Assembly (NCBI GenBank): GCA_963813525.1
Contig: CAWEZI010000003.1
Coordinates: 310,001-374,000 of the forward strand
Direction: 5' to 3'
DNA from: Bog-756 sp963813525
Lineage (GTDB): Bacteria; Actinomycetota; Acidimicrobiia; Acidimicrobiales; RAAP-2
Length of the DNA: 64,000 bases
Position 1 is the stretch's first letter. Each line of letters begins with the position of its first letter. Of this stretch, positions 8,878 through 18,117 are shown in pieces. The notes under the pieces were generated by a model. The model had not been told where the DNA came from. It ran no database searches and was given only the letters and a program-made list of their open reading frames with translations. Made by a program: the position numbers and the translations under genes.

Positions 8878-9837
8878 TCAGGGAACAAAGACGACCCGCT
8901 GGCCAGGGGCCACGGGTGCATCCCAGACCGCCTGGACCTGGCTGAGTGGTGTCGGGACGGCGTCGATGGTGTAGGTGCCGGTCGAGATTTCGGCGGCCAG
9001 CGCGGGGAGCTCGCTGATGTAGTCCGGGCCGGCGACAGATCCTTGGCCACTGCCGACGATCTGCAGTCGGGCAGCGCGTAGCCATGCCGAAGGGAGCGTG
9101 ATCTGTAAACCCGACATGGAGCCGACCTCGACCCATGTGAATGGATGGCTCTTGTCGGTGCGGTGCATGAGCACGATGGGCATGAAGCGCTCGGTCGCCT
9201 GGCCCCAGAGGTAGTCGATGACGACGTCAACATCGGCGGCGGCTTCTCCAAGTGCTCGATCGGTTGTGTCCGTATTGCCGGCCAGTGAGATGGTGGTGTC
9301 GGCACCGAGCTCAGCCAGAAGAGCGAGTCTCTCGCCGTCGCGACCGGCGGCAATCACGTTGCCGGCGCCGAGACGCTTGGCTATCTGGACGGCCATGCGT
9401 CCCGCGTTGCCGGTGGCGCCAAGCACCAGGACGCTTTGCCCGGGCTGGAAGGCGATGCGCTTGCGCAGGGCGATCCACGAGGACATTGCCGGATTCATCG
9501 CTGCGGCGACGGTCACCACGTTGGTGTCGGCGGGCAGCACGAGGCTGCGTCGAGGGTCGATGGCGACCTGCTCGGCCATACTGCCGAGGTTGGTGTCGTC
9601 GAGGATGAAGTAGCGCAGCTGGCCGTCGGGATCACGACCGATCCCGTCCAAGCCGGGAATCATCGGCAGCCGTCCCGTGCTGGCGTAGTGAGACCCGTTG
9701 GCGCTCGATCGCGTCCGCGGGTGCAGGCCGGCAGCCACGACGTCGACCACCACTCCATCGGGGCCGGAGGGTAGAGGGGCGTCAAAGGACTCGTAGGCGG
9801 GGGGGTCTCCGAATGAGTGGATGACTGCTGCGTTCAT
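8878..9837 (-). CDS. MDR-superfamily quinone/alcohol oxidoreductase
   Basis: 319 residues with the medium-chain dehydrogenase layout: an N-terminal GroES-like domain (AVIHSFGDPPAYESFDAP) and a Rossmann domain with the glycine motif VLVLGATGNAGRMAVQIAKR. The catalytic and structural zinc cysteines are absent, placing it with the zinc-independent quinone oxidoreductase-like members that reduce activated C=C or C=O bonds using NAD(P)H. ATG 9837 follows GAGAGGAAAG. It is divergent from a MarR gene with an operator-like palindrome between them, so it is the likely MarR target. Confidence 0.85.
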   Translation of the reverse strand: MNAAVIHSFGDPPAYESFDAPLPSGPDGVVVDVVAAGLHPRTRSSANGSHYASTGRLPMIPGLDGIGRDPDGQLRYFILDDTNLGSMAEQVAIDPRRSLVLPADTNVVTVAAAMNPAMSSWIALRKRIAFQPGQSVLVLGATGNAGRMAVQIAKRLGAGNVIAAGRDGERLALLAELGADTTISLAGNTDTTDRALGEAAADVDVVIDYLWGQATERFMPIVLMHRTDKSHPFTWVEVGSMSGLQITLPSAWLRAARLQIVGSGQGSVAGPDYISELPALAAEISTGTYTIDAVPTPLSQVQAVWDAPVAPGQRVVFVP

Positions 9838-9860
9838 GCGCTCTTCTTTCCTCTCATCTA

Positions 9861-9899
9861 GTTCTTGACACGAACAATACTAGGTCGTGATACGAACAA
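9861..9899. promoter_or_regulatory. MarR operator and promoter region between the divergent pair
   Basis: An imperfect palindrome GTTCTTGACACGAAC (9861-9875) contains a TTGACA-like -35 element (9865-9870). The half-site unit TGAxACGAACAA appears twice in direct orientation (9866-9877 and 9888-9899), 22 bases or two helical turns apart. The location between a MarR gene and its divergent oxidoreductase is the classic autoregulatory arrangement. Confidence 0.65.
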
Positions 9900-9919
9900 C
9901 ATCAAGGTAGACTGCGCTG

Positions 9920-10363
9920 GTGAGCGTGCATCGCCCGTCGAGCGATCCCGCCATGCTCGACGCCCTCGTGCAGCTCTCCTTCTCGATTCAGGATGTCCTG
10001 GGCCGGGTGGCCGCTCGCCACGACGTCTCGGTTACCCAGGTACGACTGTTCGGCACCTTGCGCGATCGCGAGCCGACGATGACCGACCTCACAGACCACC
10101 TGGCTCTGGAGAAGTCCAGCGTGAGTGGGCTGATTGACCGGGCCGAGGGTCGCGGACTGGTCGCCCGGACCACAGGGCACCCCGATGGCCGTGCCGTACG
10201 TGTGCGCCTGACCGAGGCGGGCACCGAACTGGCAGCTCGATTCGCCGACGAGGTGTACGCCGAGCTCCAGAGGGTGTTGTCACCTTTGTCCGACCGCGAC
10301 CAACGCCGACTCTTCCAGCTGGCCGGCGCCGTCCTGGCCACGCAGACATCGCCCCTCGATTGA
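9920..10363 (+). CDS. MarR-family transcriptional regulator
   Basis: 147 residues of winged-helix MarR type: dimerisation helices at both ends and the DNA-binding core MTDLTDHLALEKSSVSGLID followed by the wing RTTGHPDGRAVRVRLTEAG. Regulators of this class usually repress a divergent enzyme gene and release DNA on binding a phenolic or oxidised ligand; here the divergent gene is an MDR oxidoreductase. Start GTG 9920 (alternative GTG 9926). No conserved reactive cysteine is seen, so a small-molecule ligand is more likely than thiol oxidation (inference). Confidence 0.9.
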   Translation: MSVHRPSSDPAMLDALVQLSFSIQDVLGRVAARHDVSVTQVRLFGTLRDREPTMTDLTDHLALEKSSVSGLIDRAEGRGLVARTTGHPDGRAVRVRLTEAGTELAARFADEVYAELQRVLSPLSDRDQRRLFQLAGAVLATQTSPLD

Positions 10364-10520
10364 GAAGCGACGGCAACCTCCTCACCACGGCTGGAGCGGA
10401 TGCAGCTGCGGGTCGGATGGATGGCACCGACCGCCGGAGGGGAGGACCGATTCCCGGAGGACAGCGTGACGGTCGAGGTCCAGCGTTACACTGCCTAGGT
10501 TCGGAGCGGGAGGGGGCGAC

Positions 10521-12446
10521 ATGACAGTACGCCGGATGTTCTCACGGGGGCCCTATCGCACGCCTTCACCAAGGTGGCGCGTGGTGGCGCCGGCTGTAGT
10601 GGTCATGCTGTTCGGTTCACTGGTGCCGACGATATCGGCGCAAGCAGCAGGAGGCCGCTCCGGGGGACCCGGCTCGGCGAACACCAAGGCCGCGAAAACA
10701 CCCTTCCCGGCCACCGGTTACTTTTCCATCGGCCAAAAACACGGTCGATCGTTCTTCGTAACACCCACCGGCGAGCCCTTCTACTCCACCGGTATCGACC
10801 ATGTCTCGTCGGACCCCGACACCGATCAGACAACGGGACTCTGCCCGTACTGCGAGACCATCGAGGGCGAGTACCCGAGTACCGCCGCATGGGCCACAGC
10901 CACAGTCTCACAACTTCGATCATGGGGCTTCAACAGTCTCGGAGCGTTCACCGACGACAGCACCTTTGCAACCCAGATGCCCTACAGCGTCCAACTCAGT
11001 ATGGCCAGCGGTGATGACTGGTTCGCACCTTCATTCGTCACCAACGCCGACGAAGTGGCGGCCACCCAGGTGGCTCCGCTGGCCGATGATCCCAATCTCA
11101 TCGGCTGGTACACCGACAGCGAGCTCGACTGGGGGCCGAACGGGAGCGATCTGGATACGCAGCTCCAGCATTATCTGGCGCTTCCGGCGGGCTCGCCCGG
11201 CCTGGCCGTCGCCCAGCAGTACGTGGGCAATCCCAACGGATTCGTCTATGCCCTGGCCACTCGGTATTTCCAAGTCACCACGGCAGCAGTACGCATGTAC
11301 GACACCCACCATCTGATCCTGGGAGTAAAGGCGGAGGGCCAGGAGATCCAGCCCCAGTTGCTCGAAGCGGCTCGCCCCTACGTCGACGTCTTCAGCATCG
11401 ACGACTACCAGCTGATGCCCGGTTTCGCCCAGATCATCGACAGGATCTGGCCGCAGTACCTCCCGGTCACTGCAACATTCAACAACTTTGAGAAGTACGT
11501 CAAGCGACCGATCATGGTCGCTGAGTACTCCTTCATCGCCAACACGCCCCAGACACCGGACACCGTCCCCGGCGTGTACGCGGTCTATCCCGATCAAACG
11601 ACGCGCGCTGCCGCCTATACCGACTACATCGCCCCGTTGTACGAGTACTCGCCCTGGGTGGTCGGTGATGAGTGGTTCGAGTACGTGGACGAACCACAGG
11701 GTGGTCGGTTCGACGGCGAGAACAACAACTTCGGTGTAGTGGACGTCGAGAACCAGCCATATCGGGACCTGGTCACCCAGATGGAGATCATGCATTCCAT
11801 CGCTCCTGACCGAGTTGGCCAGACCGGTCCGTCCTGCGACTCGTGGGCGGACACCTCCACCGGGGTCGAGTGCACGGCTTACATGCCCGTGGAGACTTAT
11901 CCGCTGACCATCTTCAGCACCGCCCTGCCGGACGCGGTCCAGGGGACCGCATACTCCAACTACGTCATCACCATCGGTGGCAGCCCGAAGTACTCGTTCT
12001 CCCTGGGGGCGGGAGACACCGTACCGGAGGGTCTCAAATTCAACAGCAAGACCGGCCTCCTGTCCGGCAAGCCCAAGGTCTATGGAACCTTCACCTTCAC
12101 GGTGACAGCAACCGATTCGACGGATCCCACGCCACAGACGTCCACCCAGACCGAGTCGATCACCATCACGCCGCGGCCGGTAGTGGTCACCACGGCCAAG
12201 CTCCACCAGGCGGTGGTGACCAAGGCATTCTCCGAGAGTTTGGCGGCTGAGGGAGGGGTGTCTCCCTACACCTGGACGACGTCCAGCGGCGCCTTGCCTC
12301 CCGGACTCACACTGGGGGCCAATGGCTCGATCCAAGGCGTTCCTACGACTGCCGGGGACTTTAGTTTCACCGTCGAAGCCACCGACTCGTACGATCCTGC
12401 GGATGCCGCAACACGTGCCTTGACCCTCTCCGTGGTCTCCAAATAG
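10521..12446 (+). CDS. Secreted TIM-barrel glycoside hydrolase (agarase-like) with two putative-Ig domains
   Basis: 641 residues. A long signal peptide (basic N-terminus, hydrophobic about residues 24-42) leads to a catalytic region resembling clan-A hydrolases: FFVTPTGEPFYSTGIDHV at the barrel start, WYTDSELDW with the likely acid/base Glu201, and PIMVAEYSF with the likely nucleophile Glu335. It ends with two putative-Ig (He_PIG-type) modules (about residues 450-545 and 550-641) with GLKFNSKTGLLSGKP and GLTLGANGSIQGVPT. GH50/GH86-like agarases show a similar layout, but the substrate may be another polysaccharide. The ATG follows GGAGGGGGCGAC. It stands alone without transport or sugar-catabolic neighbours. 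Confidence 0.72.
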   Translation: MTVRRMFSRGPYRTPSPRWRVVAPAVVVMLFGSLVPTISAQAAGGRSGGPGSANTKAAKTPFPATGYFSIGQKHGRSFFVTPTGEPFYSTGIDHVSSDPDTDQTTGLCPYCETIEGEYPSTAAWATATVSQLRSWGFNSLGAFTDDSTFATQMPYSVQLSMASGDDWFAPSFVTNADEVAATQVAPLADDPNLIGWYTDSELDWGPNGSDLDTQLQHYLALPAGSPGLAVAQQYVGNPNGFVYALATRYFQVTTAAVRMYDTHHLILGVKAEGQEIQPQLLEAARPYVDVFSIDDYQLMPGFAQIIDRIWPQYLPVTATFNNFEKYVKRPIMVAEYSFIANTPQTPDTVPGVYAVYPDQTTRAAAYTDYIAPLYEYSPWVVGDEWFEYVDEPQGGRFDGENNNFGVVDVENQPYRDLVTQMEIMHSIAPDRVGQTGPSCDSWADTSTGVECTAYMPVETYPLTIFSTALPDAVQGTAYSNYVITIGGSPKYSFSLGAGDTVPEGLKFNSKTGLLSGKPKVYGTFTFTVTATDSTDPTPQTSTQTESITITPRPVVVTTAKLHQAVVTKAFSESLAAEGGVSPYTWTTSSGALPPGLTLGANGSIQGVPTTAGDFSFTVEATDSYDPADAATRALTLSVVSK

Positions 12447-12519
12447 CTGCGCCCGGTCGGCGGACAGAACTGGAGATTTTGGAGGGGGCGGAACCGGGCA
12501 CCCCCACCCAGAGAGCAGG

Positions 12520-13512
12520 ATGGAGCGGTGGCAACTACCGGTAGCGTCCGGTCTCATGATTGACGCCGGACGGAGACGCCTGCAACGACTGACCGAAGAG
12601 CTGGAGGAAAGTGGACTTCTTTTCAGAGGGGGCGACGCCTTCCGGACGATTCTGGTCGAGGAGATCGATCAGGCTCTTCGCCCACCTGTGCACGAACGCC
12701 GGATTGTGAGCAGTGGCACAATCCTGGACCCGATGTCCGATCCGGCCTCGTGGGCGAGTGGGACTCAGCTCGACATCTCCCGACAGCCACTCAACCAGCA
12801 GCCCCTTCCGGCCGCCCGCCGCTTCGCCGATGGACTGTCCAGCTGGCTCCTACGACGGACCGACGGCACGACCGAGTGGATGGTGCTCGATCGCCCCGCC
12901 GGCTCGGAGCGGGACTTGGTGGTACTGGCCGACGTACTAAAAGCCACAATTGTCCAGCGCCATCCCGCCGGTTCGGTCCGGGTGGTCGGTGACTTCGGCG
13001 TACTGCGCTGGGACGGTCTCAGCTGGCACCACGAGCTGCCGATCGGCAGTTGGATCGACCTGGTCACCACCTCGGAGGCCCACGGCGATCTCGAGGTTCT
13101 CCGAGCCATGCTGGCCTTCGCCGTTCACGACCTGGGATCCCTGGGTATCGGCTCGCTTCTCATCTATCGCCCCCACTCCGATCCGGGCCCTCCTGTCGAA
13201 GAACGGCTGCCGACACCGCCGCCCCTGCGGATCCGACAGGCAACCCACCTCGCTCCGCTTCGCCACGCCCTGGCCCAAATCGACGGCGCCGCCGTTTTCG
13301 ACGGCAAGGGAGCGCTACGACGGCTGGGCGTGCGGCTCATCCCCAGCCGTGCTTCAGAAGTGGTCGTCGAAGCGTATGGGGGCACCCGCCACACCTCCGG
13401 TCGCCGCTACAGCCATGACGACCCCTTGGCCACCGTCGTCGTCGTGAGTGAGGACGGCCCGGTGACCCTGCTCCGCAACGGTGCGGTGCTCGGAAGCTCG
13501 GGAGAGGGATGA
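12520..13512 (+). CDS. DisA-N (diadenylate cyclase-like) domain protein with altered RHR motif
   Basis: 330 residues. The C-terminal third (about 235-330) matches the DAC nucleotide-binding domain: LRHALAQIDGAAVFDGKGAL has the DGA motif, and GGTRHTSGRRYS aligns with the phosphate-binding GTRHR segment, then VVVVSEDGPVTLLRNGAVL forms the final strands. The second Arg of RHR is Thr here. The N-terminal 230 residues are a putative sensor region without a recognisable name. Canonical members make c-di-AMP from two ATP. Activity with RHT is uncertain. ATG 12520 is used; ATG 12556 is an alternative. Its end lies 89 bases before the Rieske gene on the same strand. Confidence 0.75.
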   Translation: MERWQLPVASGLMIDAGRRRLQRLTEELEESGLLFRGGDAFRTILVEEIDQALRPPVHERRIVSSGTILDPMSDPASWASGTQLDISRQPLNQQPLPAARRFADGLSSWLLRRTDGTTEWMVLDRPAGSERDLVVLADVLKATIVQRHPAGSVRVVGDFGVLRWDGLSWHHELPIGSWIDLVTTSEAHGDLEVLRAMLAFAVHDLGSLGIGSLLIYRPHSDPGPPVEERLPTPPPLRIRQATHLAPLRHALAQIDGAAVFDGKGALRRLGVRLIPSRASEVVVEAYGGTRHTSGRRYSHDDPLATVVVVSEDGPVTLLRNGAVLGSSGEG

Positions 13513-13601
13513 TCCGAAAGGCCGCCCGCTGTCGGGAAGGGCGCACGGGGGTGATGGACAGCGGACCGCAATCACCGATACGCCAGGCGTAGATTGGAGG
13601 G

Positions 13602-14552
13602 ATGAGCTCCCGCTACCCCTTTCCCTCCTCTCCCAATGGCTGGTTCGGTATCGGCGGCAGCCGGGAACTCATGCCCGGCGACGTGCACCCGAAGACCTAC
13701 TTCGGGCGGGACCTCGTGCTCTTTCGTGGCGAGGACGGGACGGCGCGGGTCTTCGACGCCCACTGCCCCCACTTCGGAGCCCACTTGGGCATAGGCGGTC
13801 GGGTGTGCGGTGACGGAATCGCCTGTCCGTTTCATGGCTGGCGTTTCGACGGCGACGGCCAGCTGCTCGAGGTGCCGGGGCTGGACACCACACCGCGGGT
13901 CGCTGCCCGGATTTGGCCGGTGTGTGAGCGCAACGGGCGCATCTTTGTCTGGCACCACGCCGGCGGTGCTCCCCCCGACTACGAGGTGATCGGCTACCGG
14001 GCCGATGAAGCGAACTGGACGCCTTGGCGGTGCAGCACCTATCGGGTGCGGGTCCACGTCCAGGACCTGACGGAGAACATCATCGACCGGGCGCACTTCT
14101 CGGCTGTCCACGACATGGCCCGACCCACGAAGGACCACTTCGAGGTTCGGTTCGAGGGCCCCTCCATGATCGTGGAGCAGAGCCTGAAGGTGACGGCGAT
14201 GGACATCGCCGGCTACGAGGTGCAAACGACGACCACGACATGCGGACCGGGGATCGTGGCAGTCGAGGTGTGCCAGGACGAGATCGTGATGCTCACGTAC
14301 ATCACACAGACCCCGATCGATGAGGAGCTCACAGAAGTGAACTTGATCTTCTCGATGAGGGCGTTACCCGATGACAACGCCACCCAGTCGATAAGCGAGC
14401 TGAACGATCGGATCACCAATGAGCAGTTCATCCAGGACGTCCCGATATGGGAGAACAAGATCTACCGCGAACGCCCGATCATCACCAAGATCGACGGCCC
14501 GATAGCGCAGTACCGCCGGTGGTTCCGCCGGTTCTACTCGGATCAAGACTGA
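13602..14552 (+). CDS. Rieske non-haem iron oxygenase, alpha subunit (KshA-like)
   Basis: 316 residues. The Rieske 2Fe-2S site is complete: Cys55 and His57 in CPHFGAHLG, Cys75 and His78 in CPFHGW. The mononuclear iron site follows in ENIIDRAHFSAVHD (Asp162, His165, His170). Length and order resemble the oxygenase component of 3-ketosteroid 9-alpha-hydroxylase. These enzymes need a separate ferredoxin reductase, and none is encoded nearby. Steroid substrate is suggested only by family likeness and the thiolase/DUF35 pair at 51 kb. It converges with a TetR-like gene. Confidence 0.87.
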   Translation: MSSRYPFPSSPNGWFGIGGSRELMPGDVHPKTYFGRDLVLFRGEDGTARVFDAHCPHFGAHLGIGGRVCGDGIACPFHGWRFDGDGQLLEVPGLDTTPRVAARIWPVCERNGRIFVWHHAGGAPPDYEVIGYRADEANWTPWRCSTYRVRVHVQDLTENIIDRAHFSAVHDMARPTKDHFEVRFEGPSMIVEQSLKVTAMDIAGYEVQTTTTTCGPGIVAVEVCQDEIVMLTYITQTPIDEELTEVNLIFSMRALPDDNATQSISELNDRITNEQFIQDVPIWENKIYRERPIITKIDGPIAQYRRWFRRFYSDQD

Positions 14553-14650
14553 TGCCCTACCCCGCCACCTCGGAAAGTCGCTTCCCGCCGGTCGGAGTTC
14601 GGATCACGCTGCCCCGATCTGCTTTTACCGTGTCCTCTCCCGGTGATGTC

Positions 14651-15499
14651 TCAGCGCAGGGTTAAATCGTCGTGGAAGGCGTCGACGTCGTCGCCATCGA
14701 GCCTCCACGTCGGGTCGACTTCGAAGAACTGTCGAACCAGACCCTCAAAGGCGACGGCGAAGAGGGTCCACTCCTGCATCTCACCGTCGGGGCCGGTCGC
14801 CCTGACGATGCCCTCCATTTTGGATGGATCGACACGGTCACGCAGCCCGCACCCTTGTCCCAACGCGTCGACCGCGATGGCAAACTGGTGAAGCGTGAAC
14901 TGCTCGCGGAGCCGAAACCCAAGCAACGTCGCCATGGCTGCATACGTGTCTGCTATCCGATCGGTGAAGGCGTCATACCCGGCAGCCAGAGCAACCTCTA
15001 CTCTCTTTCGATAGGCCCCCTGCTCGTCGAACACGGTCAGCGCCCATACGGCAATCGACAAGGGCCAATAACTCGATTGGCGCACAGCGTGTACATTGGC
15101 GGCTCCTCCCACTCGGCAGAGCTCACGGAGGGCCCGGTAGCGAGTCTCGGGAGTTGAGAGATCGAGCGTGGCCAGGAGCGGTTGGACAGCCCCCACCGTT
15201 CGGTTGAATTCGTCTTCGTTTTCGTCTTGGGCGATCTCAACCAAAACATCGGCCTGGAAGTCGGCCTGGTTCTCCCACATTCGCCGGATCACGGAAGCAT
15301 TGGTAAGACGAATGCCGGTGTCCTTCTCCAATCGGTCGAACACTCTCTTGAAAGTCAACACCTCCGCCCCCGTCCCGAACCCATCTTCGCGGAGAATTGT
15401 CTGGCCCTTTTGGAGGAGAAGCTCACGCAGCTCGTTTCGCTTGTGCCTAGGCTGCCTATCCGCCACGGTGATCACGTCTCCTTTTGGGCTTCGGAACAC
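14651..15499 (-). CDS. TetR-like transcriptional regulator (divergent)
   Basis: 282 residues. Residues 20-80 look like an expanded TetR-type DNA-binding domain (LRELLLQKGQTILREDGFG, then FDRLEKDTGIRLTNASVIRR and MWENQADFQADVL), and the remainder is an all-helical ligand-binding-like domain. This arrangement occurs in uncharacterised actinobacterial regulators. The gene converges with the Rieske oxygenase gene and lies downstream of the GlxA-type regulator on the same strand with a 240-base gap. No operator was recognised. Target and ligand unknown. Confidence 0.65.
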   Translation of the reverse strand: MFRSPKGDVITVADRQPRHKRNELRELLLQKGQTILREDGFGTGAEVLTFKRVFDRLEKDTGIRLTNASVIRRMWENQADFQADVLVEIAQDENEDEFNRTVGAVQPLLATLDLSTPETRYRALRELCRVGGAANVHAVRQSSYWPLSIAVWALTVFDEQGAYRKRVEVALAAGYDAFTDRIADTYAAMATLLGFRLREQFTLHQFAIAVDALGQGCGLRDRVDPSKMEGIVRATGPDGEMQEWTLFAVAFEGLVRQFFEVDPTWRLDGDDVDAFHDDLTLR

Positions 15500-15739
15500 A
15501 CCTACACGTATCTTCGGTCAGGTTGTCCGGCTCTTCAACCCACCGGCTCAATCGGATGCGCCGCCCGTGCTGCCACCCTTAGCTCCGAGGACTTCCGGAC
15601 AGACCTCTTCCCGAACTGGGCGGCACCTGGTCGAGTACCTGGGAACCTCGGCGCGACGTGGTGACTGCCCAACGAGCGCACGGCCCAATCGACCAAGCTC
15701 ACCATCTGGCTCTGCATGAGCCCGTTGCGGTATGGCGAC

Positions 15740-16858
15740 TCAATCACCTCGCTCGATGATGGAAGGGGGCGCACGATGCTCAGCCAGACCGTTCCCGAAC
15801 GCCGGTGGTGGCTCGTGGCCGGCCCCGGCTCTGCCAACGTCCTGAGATCTGTGCCTGAAAGTCTGACGATATGCCTGTGGGCTCGTGCTGACCACTCGGC
15901 CGAAGTGTTTTCTGAGGTTTCCTGATGTCGAGAAACCGCTCTGGGAGGCCACCAGTTCGACGGAAAGGTCACTGGTTTCCAGGAGTCGTTGGGCCAGCTT
16001 GACGCGTTGCCCTTGTAGCCACCGATGCGGCGAACTCCCCGTGGCCGCCTGAAACCGACGGGCAAAGGTTCGGGCACTCATCGCGGCGCGGGCGGCAAGA
16101 TCTTCAATCGTCAGTGGCTCATCAAGGTGGACCTGCATCCAGGCGACAGTCTCGGAAAGGCGATCGGATTCGTCGAGGTTGGGAAGAGGCCTGTCGATGT
16201 ACTGGGCCTGTCCTCCCTCGCGCTGAGGGGGGACGACCAGTTGGCGAGCAAGCTGAGTCGCCACTTCGCTCCCATAGTCCTGACGGACGATATGGAGGCA
16301 CAGATCGATGCCGGCCGCACTTCCAGCTCCGGTGAGGATGTCTCCCTCGTCGACGAAGAGAACGCCGGCATCCACCGACAGGTCCGGATAGCGGCCTGCC
16401 AGTTCGTCGCACTCGGTCCAGTGGGTGGCCACTCGCCGTCCGTCGAGTAGCCCCGCTTCGGCCAACACAAACGCTCCGCCACAGAGGGAAAGCATTCGAC
16501 ATCCCCTGGCGTGGGCCTGTCTGAGCCCCTCGAACACGCTGTCGGGGATGTCTGACGGCCGGTAGGTCGGAGCCACAATCACCGTGTCGACTGCCTCCAG
16601 AACATCGAGCCCGTAAGGGACGAGTACCTGGAAGCCGCTGTCCGAGGTCAGCGGGGCCGTGCTATCCCCGCAAATGAAGAGCCGATACCAGGGTTCACCG
16701 GGAGCCACCCATCGATCGTCACCGAAGATCTCGCAGGCCACCCCGAGCTCGAAGGCGGTGAACCCTTCGTACAGGACGATGGCGATGTTATGGACCTTCC
16801 GCTTGGGCGGCCGTCTCCTACTCGGTGAAACTCCAGAGTTGGCAGGTTCGTCGCGCAC
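15740..16858 (-). CDS. GlxA-family AraC regulator (DJ-1/PfpI domain plus AraC HTH)
   Basis: 372 residues. The N-terminal DJ-1/PfpI-like domain (about 20-185) begins NIAIVLYEGFTAFELGVACE and has the nucleophile-elbow motif LCGGAFVLAEAGLLDG with Cys. The C-terminal AraC domain has two HTH units: IEDLAARAAMSARTFARRFQ and VELVASQSGFSTSGNLRKHF. About 35 low-complexity residues trail the HTH. Proteins of this class regulate catabolism of amino-compounds and similar metabolites, using the PfpI-like domain as ligand sensor rather than protease. It is divergent from a short conserved hypothetical gene 52 bases away. Confidence 0.88.
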   Translation of the reverse strand: MRDEPANSGVSPSRRRPPKRKVHNIAIVLYEGFTAFELGVACEIFGDDRWVAPGEPWYRLFICGDSTAPLTSDSGFQVLVPYGLDVLEAVDTVIVAPTYRPSDIPDSVFEGLRQAHARGCRMLSLCGGAFVLAEAGLLDGRRVATHWTECDELAGRYPDLSVDAGVLFVDEGDILTGAGSAAGIDLCLHIVRQDYGSEVATQLARQLVVPPQREGGQAQYIDRPLPNLDESDRLSETVAWMQVHLDEPLTIEDLAARAAMSARTFARRFQAATGSSPHRWLQGQRVKLAQRLLETSDLSVELVASQSGFSTSGNLRKHFGRVVSTSPQAYRQTFRHRSQDVGRAGAGHEPPPAFGNGLAEHRAPPSIIERGD

Positions 16859-16910
16859 TATGTCAATCCTGCCACTTTCGGAGACCTCCTGCCTGGCTCA
16901 CCATTGGGGG

Positions 16911-17522
16911 GTGACCACTTCCACAATTCTCCAAAGGTTCGCCAGCGGCCCGAACAGTCATTTGACAGCCGTTGAGCGGCGCCAACGGCGAGAGGCGATC
17001 AGATCCCTACGCCTACAGACCGACGGCTCCGCACGTCGGCCCAAGACCCTTCTTTTGATTGAACGGTCCTTTCCACACCGGCTGACTCCCCGACTGAATA
17101 GGAGGTGGTCACGAGCTGTAAGTCGGCTGCTGGCCCCCGCTCTCGACCGCAAGCTGGCTGAGGGTCGCTCGCCGGAATCGCACCTGCTCCTTGCGGCCCG
17201 CTCCCAGGTCCTCGTGTCTCCAGTCAAACGCCGGACGCTGGCGCAGAACTGGGCCGATCTGCTGGCCCAAGCGCGGACACCGACAGGCCCGCGAGACCCA
17301 CGAGCGCCGATCAACCGGAACAGCATCTTGTCCCATGAGTCGGATATTCGGGCGCTCCTCGCTGGGCTGGCGGCACCGACGGCTGGCCACGTTCGTGGCA
17401 TCGCCCTGTTGAGCTGGCTCCTCGCCGACGGAACAGGGCCTCTGTATAACCGCCACCCTGCCGACGAGCTCGCCGGGTTGCTCCGGGAGGCGACCGCTCT
17501 TCTCGATTGTCCAGTGATCTGA
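16911..17522 (+). CDS. Conserved hypothetical protein
   Basis: 203 residues, basic and largely helical, with no signal peptide or membrane segment. The C-terminal part (INRNSILSHESDIRALLAGL, then RGIALLSWLLADGTGPLYN) has the look of a conserved actinobacterial protein of unknown function. I start it at GTG 16911, directly after TTGGGGG; the frame is open further upstream, but that part overlaps the divergent GlxA-type gene. I cannot assign a function. It ends shortly before a stem-loop. Confidence 0.6.
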   Translation: MTTSTILQRFASGPNSHLTAVERRQRREAIRSLRLQTDGSARRPKTLLLIERSFPHRLTPRLNRRWSRAVSRLLAPALDRKLAEGRSPESHLLLAARSQVLVSPVKRRTLAQNWADLLAQARTPTGPRDPRAPINRNSILSHESDIRALLAGLAAPTAGHVRGIALLSWLLADGTGPLYNRHPADELAGLLREATALLDCPVI

Positions 17523-17530
17523 TCCGGTAC

Positions 17531-17559
17531 CTCCGGTCGCCCCCTTCGGGCGTACGGAG
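17531..17559. terminator. Possible stem-loop terminator between convergent genes
   Basis: CTCCG and CGCCC (17531-17535, 17538-17542) pair with GGGCG and CGGAG (17548-17552, 17555-17559) around a CCTTC loop, with a two-base internal mismatch. There is no T-run, so intrinsic termination is only plausible. The position just after the stop of the 16911 gene and before a convergent gene supports the role. Confidence 0.5.
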
Positions 17560-17649
17560 ACTCGTTCACGTTTGCCACCCATCAGGCACCAAGCCACCAC
17601 GTCGTCCATCTCGCCAGATTCCCCCCAAACCGCTAGACCAACACTGAAA

Positions 17650-18117
17650 TTAAGCCCCAGCTCCGCGGCGGTTGTCCCCGAAGTCACGCCTCGGCGATTC
17701 ACCAAAGTAGATCTGGGCGAGCCGCAACACTTGCTCCTGATCTATGTGGTCAATGTCGATGCGCACGTCAGCCACCAACTTCTCCGCCACATCTCGACGA
17801 TGCTTTTCGACATAGGTGATCCAGTGGTGCGACGCGTTGGCCTTACCCCCGCCGTGACCGAAGACAAGGATCGCTCCTGCCGGTGCGAGCTCTTCGGCGA
17901 TCTCCTTCCAGTAGGCAGGACTGTCGTCCTCGTAAGTTCCTGATGGGTTCCCGGCCTTGTGGTGGACCTTGTGGAACCGCCCGGCTTCGTCGGGAGCGAC
18001 AACGCGCTCGGGTCGCTCGCCTGGTTCTGCATCGGTGGCGTAGATGTAGGCGTCGCGAAATGAGATAACAGCGACCACGTTCTTACCGCAAATTATCTCT
18101 GGGTCTTGATCAGTCAT
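17650..18117 (-). CDS. Hypothetical eRF1-domain-like protein
   Basis: 155 residues, alpha/beta. The pattern VVAVISFRDAYIYATDAEPG at the start, a central ILVFGHGGGKANASHH and a C-terminal helix QEQVLRLAQIYFG resemble small bacterial proteins related to domain 3 of archaeal/eukaryotic release factor 1 (translational machinery-like). This is pattern-level recognition only. ATG 18117 is chosen because GAGAAGGGAA lies just upstream; a TTG at 18144 is in frame but has no site. It converges with the gene ending at 17522. Confidence 0.55.
   Translation of the reverse strand: MTDQDPEIICGKNVVAVISFRDAYIYATDAEPGERPERVVAPDEAGRFHKVHHKAGNPSGTYEDDSPAYWKEIAEELAPAGAILVFGHGGGKANASHHWITYVEKHRRDVAEKLVADVRIDIDHIDQEQVLRLAQIYFGESPRRDFGDNRRGAGA

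Noticed and set aside
11031..12557. Long open frame of 508 codons on the minus strand
   Set aside because: It lies opposite the secreted hydrolase, which has signal peptide, catalytic motifs and Ig modules; the antisense product has no recognisable motif.
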